Notes: generated from the letters alone by a model not told the origin. Shown: positions 1 to 8,635, counted from the stretch's first letter. The stretch is DNA of 64,000 nt from CAIZGX01 sp964511555 (GCA_964511555.1 CAZEFR010000002.1:69257-133256), one strand, 5' to 3'. Made by a program: numbers and translations.

Positions 1-1568
1 CGTCCTTGCGCATCGGCGTACAAAATTCTTGCTTGCGAACCCACAACCAATTTGTTGCTCTTCGCTTCGCGAATCCACTGAATGTTGTCTGCTAATTGCT
101 GTTGAATTTCAGTAGGTGCTGTTTCTTTCAACTTCAACATAACTTCTAACGCAATGGAATCAGTAGCATCCAGGTCTTCTGACTTTCCGCTTGCGCATAC
201 CCATCGGAATGGTCCGAATCCGTAGTCGAAGCAGAGTGGTCCTAGAATATCTTGAACGTATGAAGGGTATTTGAATTCGCGTTCCAACGTTGGAACATCG
301 GCCATCACATTTGCACCAGCACGCGAAGCTTCCAACAAAAATGCATTTCCATAATCGAAGAAATACATGCCTTGTTCACTGTGCTTTTGAACCGCAGCAG
401 CATGACGAATAAGTGACTCTTCAACTTTTATTTTGAAGAGCGAAGGGTTCTCAGCCATGAGCATGTTGCTCTCTTCGTAAGAAAGTCCAACCGGATAATA
501 TCCTCCTGCCCAAGGGTTGTGCAACGAAGTTTGATCACTTCCCAAATCAATGTGAATGCCTCGCTCAGCAAACACTTCCCACACTTCAACAATATTTCCA
601 ATGAACGCAAAGCTGTGTGCTTTTCCAGCTTTCAAAGCTTCTTGCGTGCGCGTGCACAACTCATCAATGTTATCAATAAGTTCATCTACCCAACCTTGCT
701 CGAAGCGCTTCGTTGCAGCTTTTGGATTTACCTCTGCTGTAATTGATACGCAACCTGCAATGTTTCCAGCCTTGGGCTGTGCGCCGCTCATTCCGCCTAA
801 TCCAGCAGTAACGAACAGCAATCCTTCAGCTGCACGCGCGTAAATGTTTTTATCGCCACGCTTGTTGCGAAGCATGCGCGCCGCATTCATAACGGTAATG
901 GTTGTGCCGTGCACAATACCTTGCGGGCCTATGTACATGTATGACCCAGCAGTCATCTGTCCGTATTGCGTTACACCTAACGCATTGAATTTTTCCCAAT
1001 CGTCTGGCTTGCTGTAATTCGGTATCATCATACCGTTCGTTACCACAACGCGCGGTGCAGAAGGGCTAGAAGGGAAGAGTCCCATCGGATGCCCGCTATA
1101 CATAACCAACGTTTGTTCTTCAGTCATCTCACTCAAATACTTCATCACCAAACGATACTGTGCCCAGTTTTGAAAGACTGCACCGTTTCCACCATAGGTG
1201 ATTAACTCATACGGATGTTGCGCAACGCGTGGATCTAAATTATTTTGAATCATGAGCATGATCGAAGCCGCTTGCCCGCATTTGGCCGGGTATTCAGAAA
1301 TTGGACGTGCATACATCTCATACGTCGGACGATAGCGGTGCATGTAAATGCGTCCGTATGTTTTCAATTCTTCACCGAACTCTGCGGCTAACGTTTCGTG
1401 CAACTCTGCGGGAAAATAACGCAAAGCATTGCGCAAGGCGAGTCCCTTTTCCTCGTTCGAAAGAATTTCTTTTCGCTTCGGAGCACGATTGATGTTTGAA
1501 TCCATGGAAGGAATTTCCGGTAAGTAACTTGGGATTCCTTCTTGTATTTGAGTGTGAAATGTTGACAT
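1..1568 (-). CDS. hutU: urocanate hydratase, C-terminus cut by window edge
   Basis: Second enzyme of histidine breakdown: hydrates urocanate to imidazolonepropionate using a tightly bound NAD, in the cytoplasm. The reading frame is open from the ATG at 1568 to the window edge, giving 522 residues; the rest lies outside. Urocanase landmarks are clear: ITYGGNGAVFQNW near residue 123, QYGQMTAGSYMYIGPQG at 201-217 and TAGLGGMSGAQPKAG at 254-268. The residue spacing suggests the longer Bacteroidota form rather than the roughly 560-residue proteobacterial form. The start lies 11 nt after the stop of the upstream porin gene, so the two are probably co-transcribed. No other hut gene is inside the window. 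Confidence 0.95.
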   Translation of the reverse strand, partial: MSTFHTQIQEGIPSYLPEIPSMDSNINRAPKRKEILSNEEKGLALRNALRYFPAELHETLAAEFGEELKTYGRIYMHRYRPTYEMYARPISEYPAKCGQAASIMLMIQNNLDPRVAQHPYELITYGGNGAVFQNWAQYRLVMKYLSEMTEEQTLVMYSGHPMGLFPSSPSAPRVVVTNGMMIPNYSKPDDWEKFNALGVTQYGQMTAGSYMYIGPQGIVHGTTITVMNAARMLRNKRGDKNIYARAAEGLLFVTAGLGGMSGAQPKAGNIAGCVSITAEVNPKAATKRFEQGWVDELIDNIDELCTRTQEALKAGKAHSFAFIGNIVEVWEVFAERGIHIDLGSDQTSLHNPWAGGYYPVGLSYEESNMLMAENPSLFKIKVEESLIRHAAAVQKHSEQGMYFFDYGNAFLLEASRAGANVMADVPTLEREFKYPSYVQDILGPLCFDYGFGPFRWVCASGKSEDLDATDSIALEVMLKLKETAPTEIQQQLADNIQWIREAKSNKLVVGSQARILYADAQG

Positions 1569-1579
1569 AGTTTGAAATG

Positions 1580-2635
1580 CTAGAATTGCGCTGCAAGTGA
1601 CAAATTTAATCCGTTCATGTGGTTTTCGCTGAAATTCTGAAATGCAAAGGTGTGGTTGTTGGAGGTGATGTTTCTCCATTCAGCTCTAAACATCAAATGT
1701 TCATCGAGTAAATAATTCATATTGAAACTGTATCCCCACAGATCATTATTAACTCCAGCAATAACTAAATTATTTTTATCCTGAAACCTTTCAGCTCTGC
1801 CAACTAGGGCTAGCTTCTCATTCAATTGATATGAGATTCCAACAAATCCAGTCATCCAACTTTTGTCAAGGCCATTATTCCCGGTTTCTTGCATTCCATA
1901 ATCAGCTTGAAGTTGAACGGTCCATTTATCCTTTAACAAAATACTGGCATACAAGTTTTGAAAGAATCTTAACTGAGAACTATCCAATACAGCTACTTCT
2001 CCTAAGTAGGTGGAATGATTCAACGTAATCTTTGAGTTCGGTTTGAATTGAATTTGCGTCCCAAGACTAGGTAAAGTCTGCTGTGGCATAAAAGACATCG
2101 TTTGCCATCCGTTAAGAAGCAGGAGAGTTCCGAACCATTTATTGTTATTTGAAGTGTATTGAAGATTTAATCCACTTTCATAGTACGGAGAATTCTCTGC
2201 AGCGAGACTTCTGGTCATGGATAAATTAGAAAATCCAATGGCAGATTCAAGCCCAATATGCGAAGGGAATACGCCAGCCTGAAGCCACAGATTTCTTGAA
2301 TGACTTAATTTGTAGGAGATGTTTCCAACGTAGAGTGCCCCAAAATCTATAGGTTCTGCTGATGTTACCTTGTTGGCGTATGTTCCTTCAACTAAAGAAA
2401 GTTGCGTTTTCAAACGCTCAGAGCTGTATTTGAAATCTATTACCGCTGTATTTATTGCGAAGTGGTTGGTTGAAGTGTGGCTGTATAAAAATTCAGGACG
2501 CTCATGATCATTCCAATTGTGTTGATCTTGCGAGAAATAAATCTCAGTGAAGCCAGAAAAATGAATACTGTCTTTGCGAATTTGAGAAAGAAGAAAGTTT
2601 GGAAAGAGTAGCCCGAGAAGTAATAACGAACGCAT
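1580..2635 (-). CDS. outer-membrane beta-barrel porin (bbp2/OmpL-like family)
   Basis: A 351-residue protein with a signal peptide (residues 1 to about 17, ending LLSQ). The body is built of alternating short strands rich in aromatic and polar residues, ending in Phe as outer-membrane barrels do (last residues LAAQF). The N-terminal part (FTEIYFSQDQHNWN, then GVFPSHIGLES near residue 120) resembles the bbp2 porin family of Bacteroidota. Substrate cannot be read from sequence. The gene runs 11 nt ahead of hutU, which makes a role in uptake of histidine or urocanate an attractive guess but no more. Upstream at 2649-2656 (minus strand) there is CATCTTTG, one mismatch from the TAnnTTTG element. 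Confidence 0.75.
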   Translation of the reverse strand: MRSLLLLGLLFPNFLLSQIRKDSIHFSGFTEIYFSQDQHNWNDHERPEFLYSHTSTNHFAINTAVIDFKYSSERLKTQLSLVEGTYANKVTSAEPIDFGALYVGNISYKLSHSRNLWLQAGVFPSHIGLESAIGFSNLSMTRSLAAENSPYYESGLNLQYTSNNNKWFGTLLLLNGWQTMSFMPQQTLPSLGTQIQFKPNSKITLNHSTYLGEVAVLDSSQLRFFQNLYASILLKDKWTVQLQADYGMQETGNNGLDKSWMTGFVGISYQLNEKLALVGRAERFQDKNNLVIAGVNNDLWGYSFNMNYLLDEHLMFRAEWRNITSNNHTFAFQNFSENHMNGLNLSLAAQF

Positions 2636-2661
2636 ACAATTGTTTTTGCAAAGATGCGAGG

Positions 2662-2832
2662 TTATTTCTTCGTTTTACCTGTTTTTTTATCGTAGCCATA
2701 TGGACAGTGCTTACAGCCACTGAGGCAGCAATACCCTCTTTTTAAGTGATATTCCTCGGTAAAAATAAAATAACCTTCTTCGCTCAAGTAGTAGTCTTCA
2801 CCATGTACTTTTGAATTCTCTTCTTCTTTCAT
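2662..2832 (-). CDS. small cysteine-rich protein, DUF5522 family
   Basis: A 56-residue protein of unknown function. The core, EEGYFIFTEEYHLKRG followed by YCCLSGCKHCPYGY, holds four cysteines in a CC-x3-C-x2-C pattern and matches the small Bacteroidota family DUF5522; metal binding is plausible but unproven. I chose the ATG at 2832 because the conserved part starts soon after it. A longer frame to an ATG at 2880 would add 16 residues reading into the divergent neighbour. With the chosen start, this ATG and the ATG of the neighbour at 2833 touch with no base between them. Confidence 0.75.
   Translation of the reverse strand: MKEEENSKVHGEDYYLSEEGYFIFTEEYHLKRGYCCLSGCKHCPYGYDKKTGKTKK
2806..2813 (+). 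promoter_or_regulatory. candidate -7 promoter element for the PLP enzyme gene
   Basis: TACTTTTG matches the Bacteroidota -7 consensus TAnnTTTG exactly and lies 19 nt before the ATG at 2833. It sits inside the divergent DUF5522 coding region. I do not see a convincing TTG element 17-23 nt further upstream. Confidence 0.4.
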
Positions 2833-3759
2833 ATGGCAAAAATGCAATTTACTGACTTGAACAAAATAATTAATTTTCAACTTCCCGTTTACGATAACTT
2901 ACTTATCGGTGAAACAGTGAAATTGGCTGTCAAGCGTTTTGACCGCGTGCACGCAACTATCAATGGGAACAAGTGGTTTAAGTTAATGTTCAATCTGGAA
3001 GAAATGAATCGAAGAGGTGCCAAGCAATTGGTCACTTTCGGTGGAGCGTATAGCAATCACATTTACGCTACAGCCGCAGCGGCAAAGGAGTTAGGCTTTC
3101 ATGCCGTAGGTATTATTCGGGGGGAAGAACCAAAGTCATACAGTCCAACATTGTTGTTTGCAAAGGAATGCGGAATGGAATTTTGCTTTATTTCAAGAGC
3201 CGATTACGAAGAACGGAATACGGAAGAAATGAAGGCATGGGTGCACGATAAATGGGAATCTGCTTTTTTAGTTCCCGAAGGTGGAGCGAATTATTTAGGA
3301 ATGAACGGCGCCATGCAAATGGTTAGCGAAGAAGATTTCGCTTTTGATCATTGGCTCGTAGCGGCAGGCACAGGAACAACGGCTGCGGGCCTTTTGGTTC
3401 AATCGAAGCCACACCAGAAAGTTTGGATTTACAGTGCATTGAAGGGCGAGCATTACATGCGAAATGAAATACGCAACAAGCTCATTTATTTTTTTCACGA
3501 TGAAGCAGTGGCTGATGAAGTCATGGAGCGTGCTGTAGTTTTCAGTGAAGATGAATTTGGCGGGTATGGGAAATTTGATGATCGATTGGTGGAGTTCATT
3601 CAACAAATAAACAATGAGCATGAGCTTCCACTTGATGTTGTGTACACCGGTAAACTCATGCACGCTTATTTAGCAGGAAACAAAAAACCGAACGAAGGTT
3701 CGGTTTTAATGTTTCATACAGGCGGATTGCAAGGCAATCCGAAAACTATATTCGACTAA
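2833..3759 (+). CDS. PLP-dependent enzyme, ACC deaminase / D-cysteine desulfhydrase family
   Basis: Fold-type II PLP enzyme of 308 residues, cytoplasmic. The PLP lysine is probably K47 in NGNKW; GAYSNH at 71-76 and GTGTTAAG at 179-186 are the substrate- and phosphate-binding loops seen in the family, and VPEGGANYLG at 147-156 is also typical. The family includes 1-aminocyclopropane-1-carboxylate deaminase and D-cysteine desulfhydrase; in bacteria without ethylene chemistry the latter activity is commoner, but the sequence alone does not decide. The 3' end overlaps the convergent pyk gene by 14 nt. Codons 284-292 also contain the hairpin that probably terminates pyk. Confidence 0.85.
   Translation: MAKMQFTDLNKIINFQLPVYDNLLIGETVKLAVKRFDRVHATINGNKWFKLMFNLEEMNRRGAKQLVTFGGAYSNHIYATAAAAKELGFHAVGIIRGEEPKSYSPTLLFAKECGMEFCFISRADYEERNTEEMKAWVHDKWESAFLVPEGGANYLGMNGAMQMVSEEDFAFDHWLVAAGTGTTAAGLLVQSKPHQKVWIYSALKGEHYMRNEIRNKLIYFFHDEAVADEVMERAVVFSEDEFGGYGKFDDRLVEFIQQINNEHELPLDVVYTGKLMHAYLAGNKKPNEGSVLMFHTGGLQGNPKTIFD
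3682..3707 (-). terminator. intrinsic terminator of pyk, inside the convergent coding region
   Basis: A perfect 10-bp stem, AAAACCGAAC (3684-3693) with GTTCGGTTTT (3698-3707), closed by a 4-nt loop. Read on the minus strand it ends in a run of six T (complement of 3682-3687), as a Rho-independent terminator should, and lies about 40 nt past the pyk stop. On the plus strand the tail is only TTTTAATG. A second perfect hairpin (3723-3741) lies between it and the pyk stop but has no T-run. Confidence 0.75.
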
Positions 3760-5164
3760 TCTTTAGCATGTTTGTTGTGCCTTGCTCTGCAATAGGCATA
3801 GAGGCTACATTCACCAAGAAATCACCTTCTTGAACATATCCGTTTTTCTTCAAAATGTAACGAATGTCTGCAATGGTCTGGTCTGTGCTCACCATCTTAT
3901 CATAGAAGAATGCTTTCACCCCCCAAACCAAGTTTAGTTGTGTTAGAATGCGCTTGTTTCCTGTGAAGACGAATACATGAGCGTTTGGTCTCCAACTTGA
4001 AATTTTATATCCCGTATATCCGGAGAAAGACATAGTTGCAATACTCGTTGCTCCTGTGCGCTTGGCAACGCGACAAGCACTGAAGCAAATACTGTCTGTA
4101 ATGAAGCGTGTTTCATCCATTTCATAAGGAGCCTCTTCCAAGTAATAAAGTCCAGGGAATTTCTCAGCTTCTTTAATAATACTACTCATCATTGCAATGG
4201 CTGCAATCGGATAAGCTCCAACACTTGTTTCACCGCTTAGCATAACGGCATCTGCACCATCCAATACGGCATTGGCAACGTCTGTAACTTCAGCGCGCGT
4301 TGGAGTCATGCTTGTAATCATGCTTTCCATCATTTGTGTTGCAACAATAACAGGTTTCGCAGCTTCAACACATTTCTTTACAATCATCTTTTGAGCAAGT
4401 GGTACTTGTTCAATTGGAATTTCCACTCCGAGATCTCCACGCGCAACCATAACAGCATCGGTCTCGCGAATAATGTCGTCTATAACCTCTAGCGCCTCTG
4501 GCTTTTCAATTTTCGCTACCACCTTCGCGTGCTTGCCATTCTCGGCAATAATACCTTTTAAAACGCGAACATCTTCCGCAGTTCGAACGAATGAAAGTCC
4601 AATCCAATCGATGTTCATCGAAAGAGCAAACTCCAAATCATTCAAATCTTTTTTCGATAGTGATGGAAGAGAGACTTTTGTTTCAGGAAGGTTTAATCCT
4701 TTTTTCGATGAAAGAATTCCACCTTGAATAATTTCGCACAACACTTCTTTTTTTCCGTCGGTGGAAAGAATACGAATCGCAATCTTGCCATCGTCAAGTA
4801 GTACACGCTCTCCCGGCTTTACATCCGATGGGAATTCTTTGTAATTGGTGTAAATATGATCTGCTGTTCCAATCTGTTCTTCAGTGGTAATTATAATTTT
4901 TTTACCAGCCTCTAACATTACCCCGTTGTCTTGCATAATTCCTACACGAAGCTTTGGACCTTGCAAATCCGCAAGAAGGGCAGTGTTCGTGCCTAACTCT
5001 TTGTCAATCTCGCGCACGAAATCAACCACACTTTGGTGATCGTCATGAGCTCCATGTGAGAAGTTTAACCTTACAACGTTTAAGCCGGCTTGAATCATTC
5101 CTTTCAGAACCTCTTTGTTTGCTGAAACGGGACCAATGGTCGCTACTATTTTCGTTTTTTTCAT
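3746..5164 (-). CDS. pyk: pyruvate kinase
   Basis: Final step of glycolysis: phosphoenolpyruvate plus ADP gives pyruvate and ATP. The 472-residue protein has the usual A-B-C domain layout without extra C-terminal domain. Landmarks are RLNFSHG at 32-38, the B domain from about 71 to 170, the active-site signature around IEKPEAL at 219-225 (catalytic K221) and MVARGDLGVE at 239-248. The gene starts 2 nt after the stop of the IPExxxVDY gene, so the two form an operon; this pairing is common in Bacteroidota. Its terminator appears to lie inside the convergent PLP-enzyme gene. Confidence 0.97.
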   Translation of the reverse strand: MKKTKIVATIGPVSANKEVLKGMIQAGLNVVRLNFSHGAHDDHQSVVDFVREIDKELGTNTALLADLQGPKLRVGIMQDNGVMLEAGKKIIITTEEQIGTADHIYTNYKEFPSDVKPGERVLLDDGKIAIRILSTDGKKEVLCEIIQGGILSSKKGLNLPETKVSLPSLSKKDLNDLEFALSMNIDWIGLSFVRTAEDVRVLKGIIAENGKHAKVVAKIEKPEALEVIDDIIRETDAVMVARGDLGVEIPIEQVPLAQKMIVKKCVEAAKPVIVATQMMESMITSMTPTRAEVTDVANAVLDGADAVMLSGETSVGAYPIAAIAMMSSIIKEAEKFPGLYYLEEAPYEMDETRFITDSICFSACRVAKRTGATSIATMSFSGYTGYKISSWRPNAHVFVFTGNKRILTQLNLVWGVKAFFYDKMVSTDQTIADIRYILKKNGYVQEGDFLVNVASMPIAEQGTTNMLKISRI

Positions 5165-5166
5165 AA

Positions 5167-5580
5167 TTAATCGAAGAACAAATGACTCACGTGTTTCATG
5201 TTTTCTTGCGGAAGATGAAACGCAGCAAGCACGTTGTTTATTTTTCTTATTTTTTTTACCAGATCTTCAATGTCGTTTCTTCCTTCAACTTTCAATAAAT
5301 ATTCTATTTGCGCATACTCTTGAATAAGCACTCCCTTGAGGGAACGATTGGAAATTAAATGAATAGTGAAATCGTTATCTTCACAGGCATACTTAAACAA
5401 CTCATGCTCTGAAACTTGATCTTTTGTCTCAAGCAGATAGGGCTTCTCTCTCACTAAATCCCAATTTAATTCTTTGTTAAGAAACCACGCCAAACGAAAA
5501 TCCTTCTCCCTCGAGTTAATTCCGATTAGATCGAAATTCAAGTATTCATCGTTTGAAAACGTTATGCTTTTAGAATTCAT
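5167..5580 (-). CDS. IPExxxVDY family protein
   Basis: A 137-residue cytoplasmic protein of unknown function, recognised as the Bacteroidota family named after an IPExxxVDY motif, by overall pattern (DEYLNFDLIGI at the start, FRLAWFLNKEL, then RSLKGVLIQEYAQIEYLL) and by its position directly upstream of pyk. The name-giving motif is degenerate here: residues 86-94 read IQEYAQIEY. Stop and pyk start are 2 nt apart. A good -7 element lies 31 nt upstream of its ATG. The constant pairing hints at a link to pyruvate kinase or central metabolism, but no function is established that I know of. Confidence 0.8.
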   Translation of the reverse strand: MNSKSITFSNDEYLNFDLIGINSREKDFRLAWFLNKELNWDLVREKPYLLETKDQVSEHELFKYACEDNDFTIHLISNRSLKGVLIQEYAQIEYLLKVEGRNDIEDLVKKIRKINNVLAAFHLPQENMKHVSHLFFD

Positions 5581-5611
5581 ATGAGTTAGTGTATTTTTTA
5601 CACGAACTAGG

Positions 5612-5619
5612 CAAAGGTA
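5612..5619 (-). promoter_or_regulatory. -7 promoter element of the IPExxxVDY-pyk operon
   Basis: On the minus strand the bases read TACCTTTG followed by C, an exact TAnnTTTG match, 31 nt before the ATG at 5580. It sits immediately after the stop codon of the upstream carboxypeptidase gene, so pyk expression can be independent of that gene. Confidence 0.6.
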
Positions 5620-5620
5620 G

Positions 5621-6529
5621 TTATTTCCATGTCAGATTTGCCGAATTTTCATTCACAAATAATTCGGCATTTTTACCCATATAAAACGCTCTATTGTCGT
5701 TTAAGTGACCTGCCGGAAAACCAACAGCAACAGGTGTCTTAATACTTAATCCAATTTCATGAATCATTTGTTCCACAGATTTCCCCCATGGATTATTGCT
5801 CGAAAATCCGAATTCTTCGGTGTTGTCTCGCATTTGTGTGAATCCGCCTAGAATTAATCCTGAAATATTCTTGAACATTCCCGCACGCTTCAACGCAGTG
5901 AGCATTCGGTCTACGTGGTAAAGCATCTCATCTACATCTTCCAAGAAAAGGATTTTTCCATCTGTCTTCAGTTGTGTAGACGAACCAAGCTGACTATATA
6001 CGACAGATAAATTTCCTCCTACAATTTCTCCTTCAGCTTTTCCGATTTGAATTTGTTTTTCATTCCAATCGAATGAAAAGGATTCTCCGAACAGCGCACA
6101 CCTCAAATTCTCTAACGCTTCTTTTGTTGCGTGTTCGAAGGAAATGGGCATAGTCGAGTGAATGCAAGGAATATTTTTGTTTGTGCAGGCATTCAACAAC
6201 ACAGTCACATCTGAGTATCCGCAAATCCATTTCGATTCGTCTAACACAGGAAGAATTTCATCTATGGTATGAACGGTCCCATATCCCCCTCTCGCCACCA
6301 ACAATGCTTTCACGTTATCGTCTTTCCAGAGTGAAAGAAAAGACTGAGTGCGTTCTTCTACATTGCCAGCAAGCTGAAACTGCGAAGTGAAAACGTTTTC
6401 GGCTAGTTTAATCTTCAATCCCCACGACGTAATAGTGCCCTCAGCAAATTGCCATTGCTCGCTTGTAAGGAATCTCGCAGTGGCAATTATTCCAATCGTA
6501 TCGCCTTGTTGTAAAAAAGCTGGTTGCAT
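5621..6529 (-). CDS. LD-carboxypeptidase (peptidase family S66)
   Basis: Removes the terminal D-alanine from murein tetrapeptides (an L,D bond) during peptidoglycan recycling; cytoplasmic, as no signal peptide is present. 302 residues, normal for the family. The catalytic triad can be placed: nucleophile S106 in GYSDVT (104-109), E197 in LFLEDVDE and H275 in GFPAGHLND. The ARGGYG loop at 79-84 is also conserved. The gene is divergent from metG with 57 nt between the start codons. Downstream, the pyk operon promoter begins right after the stop. Confidence 0.9.
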   Translation of the reverse strand: MQPAFLQQGDTIGIIATARFLTSEQWQFAEGTITSWGLKIKLAENVFTSQFQLAGNVEERTQSFLSLWKDDNVKALLVARGGYGTVHTIDEILPVLDESKWICGYSDVTVLLNACTNKNIPCIHSTMPISFEHATKEALENLRCALFGESFSFDWNEKQIQIGKAEGEIVGGNLSVVYSQLGSSTQLKTDGKILFLEDVDEMLYHVDRMLTALKRAGMFKNISGLILGGFTQMRDNTEEFGFSSNNPWGKSVEQMIHEIGLSIKTPVAVGFPAGHLNDNRAFYMGKNAELFVNENSANLTWK

Positions 6530-6548
6530 CGCTTTATCTTTGATGCGC

Positions 6549-6556
6549 TAAATTCG
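6549..6556 (+). promoter_or_regulatory. candidate -7 promoter element of metG
   Basis: TAAATTCG followed by CA fits the TAnnTTCG variant that recurs in this window, with TTG at 6524-6526, 22 nt upstream. A second exact match, TATCTTTG, lies at 6535-6542. Either could drive metG (ATG 6587). Confidence 0.5.
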
Positions 6557-6586
6557 CAGTTTTCTGCGCAAAACACCACAAAAAAG

Positions 6587-8635
6587 ATGAAGTCACCGAA
6601 AAGACACCTTGTAACCTCAGCGCTTCCCTACGCAAATGGTCCTATTCATATTGGACACATAGCAGGAGCATACTTGCCTGCCGACATTTATGTTCGGTAC
6701 TTAAGAGGAAAGGATAAGGATGTGGCTTTTATTTGTGGCTCCGATGAACACGGCGCTGCCATCACATTGCGTGCTAAGAAAGAAGGGAAGACTCCGCGCG
6801 AAATTGTAGACTTTTATCACAAACTCATGGGCGATGCTTTCCGCGATTTCGGAATTTCGTTCGATGAATATTACCGCACCTCTTCTCCTGAACACATTGA
6901 GATGAGTCAGCAAATTTTCCTTGAGTTGAAGGAAAAAGGAGTTTTCGAAACACACCGCTCAGAACAATACTACGATGCAGAGGCGCAGCAGTTTTTAGCA
7001 GACCGCTACATCACTGGAACCTGCCCGAAGTGCTCGAGTGAAAAGGCTTACGGAGATCAATGCGAAAAATGCGGATCTACTTTAAGTCCGACAGAATTAA
7101 TAAATCCAGTTTCCACATTAAGTGGAAGCACGCCTGTGTTGAAGGAAACTACGCATTGGTATTTGCCTATGCAACACCACAGCGATTGGGTGCGAGATTT
7201 TATTGAAAACGGAAAACTCAACGGAGAGCAACACCACGATGCTTCGAAGTGGAAGTCTCATGTAGTTGGACAGTGCTTGAGTTGGATCGATGGAGGTCTT
7301 CAAGCACGCGCCATGACCCGCGATTTAGATTGGGGTGTTCCTGTTCCGGGTGAAGATGGAAAAGTGCTTTATGTTTGGCTCGACGCGCCTATAGGTTACA
7401 TCACCAACACAAAAGTTTGGGCCGAGAAGAACGGAAAGAATTGGGAAGACTATTGGAAGAACGATGAAACCGAATTGGTTCATTTCATTGGGAAAGACAA
7501 CATTGTTTTTCACTGCATCATCTTTCCAATCATATTGAAATCGCACGGTGGGTTTAACCTTCCAGTGAATGTGCCTGCCAACGAGTTCATGAATTTGGAA
7601 GGAGATAAAATTTCAACTTCAAGAAACTGGGCGGTTTGGTTGCATGAATATTTGGAAGACTTTCCGAATCGTCAAGATGAAATGCGTTATGTTTTGGCGT
7701 CTATTATGCCTGAACAAAAAGACAGTGAGTTTACTTGGAACGATTTCAAGGACCGCGTGAATAACGAGCTTGCGGATATCGTTGGAAATTTCGTGAATCG
7801 CGTTTTCGTGTTAACGCACAAGTATTATAGTGGAAAGGTTTCGAACCCTTCGTTCGATGCTTCTTCACAATTTGAAGAAGCGCAGGCTGCCTTCAATTTG
7901 ATTGGTGAAAAGATTGAAGCGTATCGCTTCCGCGAGGCTCAAGCCCTGGCAATTCAATTGGCTCGCATAGGTAACAAGCTTCTCACAGAAACAGAGCCTT
8001 GGAAACTTCAAAAAACCGAACCGGAAAAAACAGAAGGTATCTTGAATGCATGTATTCAGTTGGTTGCTGCACTATCCATCGCGTTAGAGCCATTCCTTCC
8101 GTACACCGCGAAAAAATTAAAGTCAGGTTTGCAGTGGGAAGGAGTGAAGTGGGATGATGTTCAAATATCACAATTGATTCCAGCTGGACATGCGATAGGA
8201 GAGTTGCCTATTCTTTTCCAAAAGATAACAGACGAGGAAGTGGCGAAGCAAGTTGCGAAATTAGAGGCATCTAAAGTTCAACCTGAAGTTGAAATGGAAT
8301 CGATTAAACCGAATGTTTCATTCGAAGACTTCCAAAACATGGATCTTCGTATTGCTGAAGTATTGGAAGCGCAACGTGTCCCAAAGACGAAGAAATTATT
8401 GCAATTGAAATTGCGAATCGGCACCGAAGAGCGCACCGTAATTTCGGGTATTGCAGAATCATACGAACCCGAACAGGTTGTTGGAAAGCAAGTGCTGTAC
8501 CTAGCGAATTTAGCTCCAAGAGAAATCAAAGGAGTTCAATCTGCAGGTATGATACTAATGGCTGAAAACAACAAGGGAGAGCTTTCGTTGCTCTCCCCTG
8601 AACGTCCCGTTGAATCGGGAAATACTGTTCGTTAA
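6587..8635 (+). CDS. metG: methionyl-tRNA synthetase with C-terminal tRNA-binding domain
   Basis: Charges tRNA-Met with methionine. I take the ATG at 6587 (682 residues), since SALPYANGPIHIGH follows within 25 residues; a longer frame from 6524 would add 21 unconserved residues. HIGH is at 21-24, the zinc knuckle has cysteines at 146, 149, 159 and 162, and the KMSKS equivalent reads KISTS at 341-345. An EMAP/Arc1p-like tRNA-binding domain occupies about residues 575-682 (FEDFQNMDLRIAEVLEA, then TVISGIAE). The stop is 2 nt from the convergent ftsZ stop. A GC-rich hairpin inside the last 20 codons probably serves ftsZ on the other strand. Confidence 0.97.
   Translation: MKSPKRHLVTSALPYANGPIHIGHIAGAYLPADIYVRYLRGKDKDVAFICGSDEHGAAITLRAKKEGKTPREIVDFYHKLMGDAFRDFGISFDEYYRTSSPEHIEMSQQIFLELKEKGVFETHRSEQYYDAEAQQFLADRYITGTCPKCSSEKAYGDQCEKCGSTLSPTELINPVSTLSGSTPVLKETTHWYLPMQHHSDWVRDFIENGKLNGEQHHDASKWKSHVVGQCLSWIDGGLQARAMTRDLDWGVPVPGEDGKVLYVWLDAPIGYITNTKVWAEKNGKNWEDYWKNDETELVHFIGKDNIVFHCIIFPIILKSHGGFNLPVNVPANEFMNLEGDKISTSRNWAVWLHEYLEDFPNRQDEMRYVLASIMPEQKDSEFTWNDFKDRVNNELADIVGNFVNRVFVLTHKYYSGKVSNPSFDASSQFEEAQAAFNLIGEKIEAYRFREAQALAIQLARIGNKLLTETEPWKLQKTEPEKTEGILNACIQLVAALSIALEPFLPYTAKKLKSGLQWEGVKWDDVQISQLIPAGHAIGELPILFQKITDEEVAKQVAKLEASKVQPEVEMESIKPNVSFEDFQNMDLRIAEVLEAQRVPKTKKLLQLKLRIGTEERTVISGIAESYEPEQVVGKQVLYLANLAPREIKGVQSAGMILMAENNKGELSLLSPERPVESGNTVR
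8575..8597 (-). terminator. probable ftsZ terminator inside the metG coding end
   Basis: Stem GGGAGAGC (8575-8582) with GCTCTCCC (8590-8597), 7-nt loop. On the minus strand it lies about 41 nt past the ftsZ stop and is followed by TTGTTGTTTTC, a T-rich but interrupted tract. On the plus strand there is no T-run. Confidence 0.5.

Noticed and set aside
3723..3741. Perfect 8-bp hairpin with 3-nt loop near the PLP-enzyme stop
   Set aside because: No T-run on either strand, so not called a terminator; it may still help stall polymerase.
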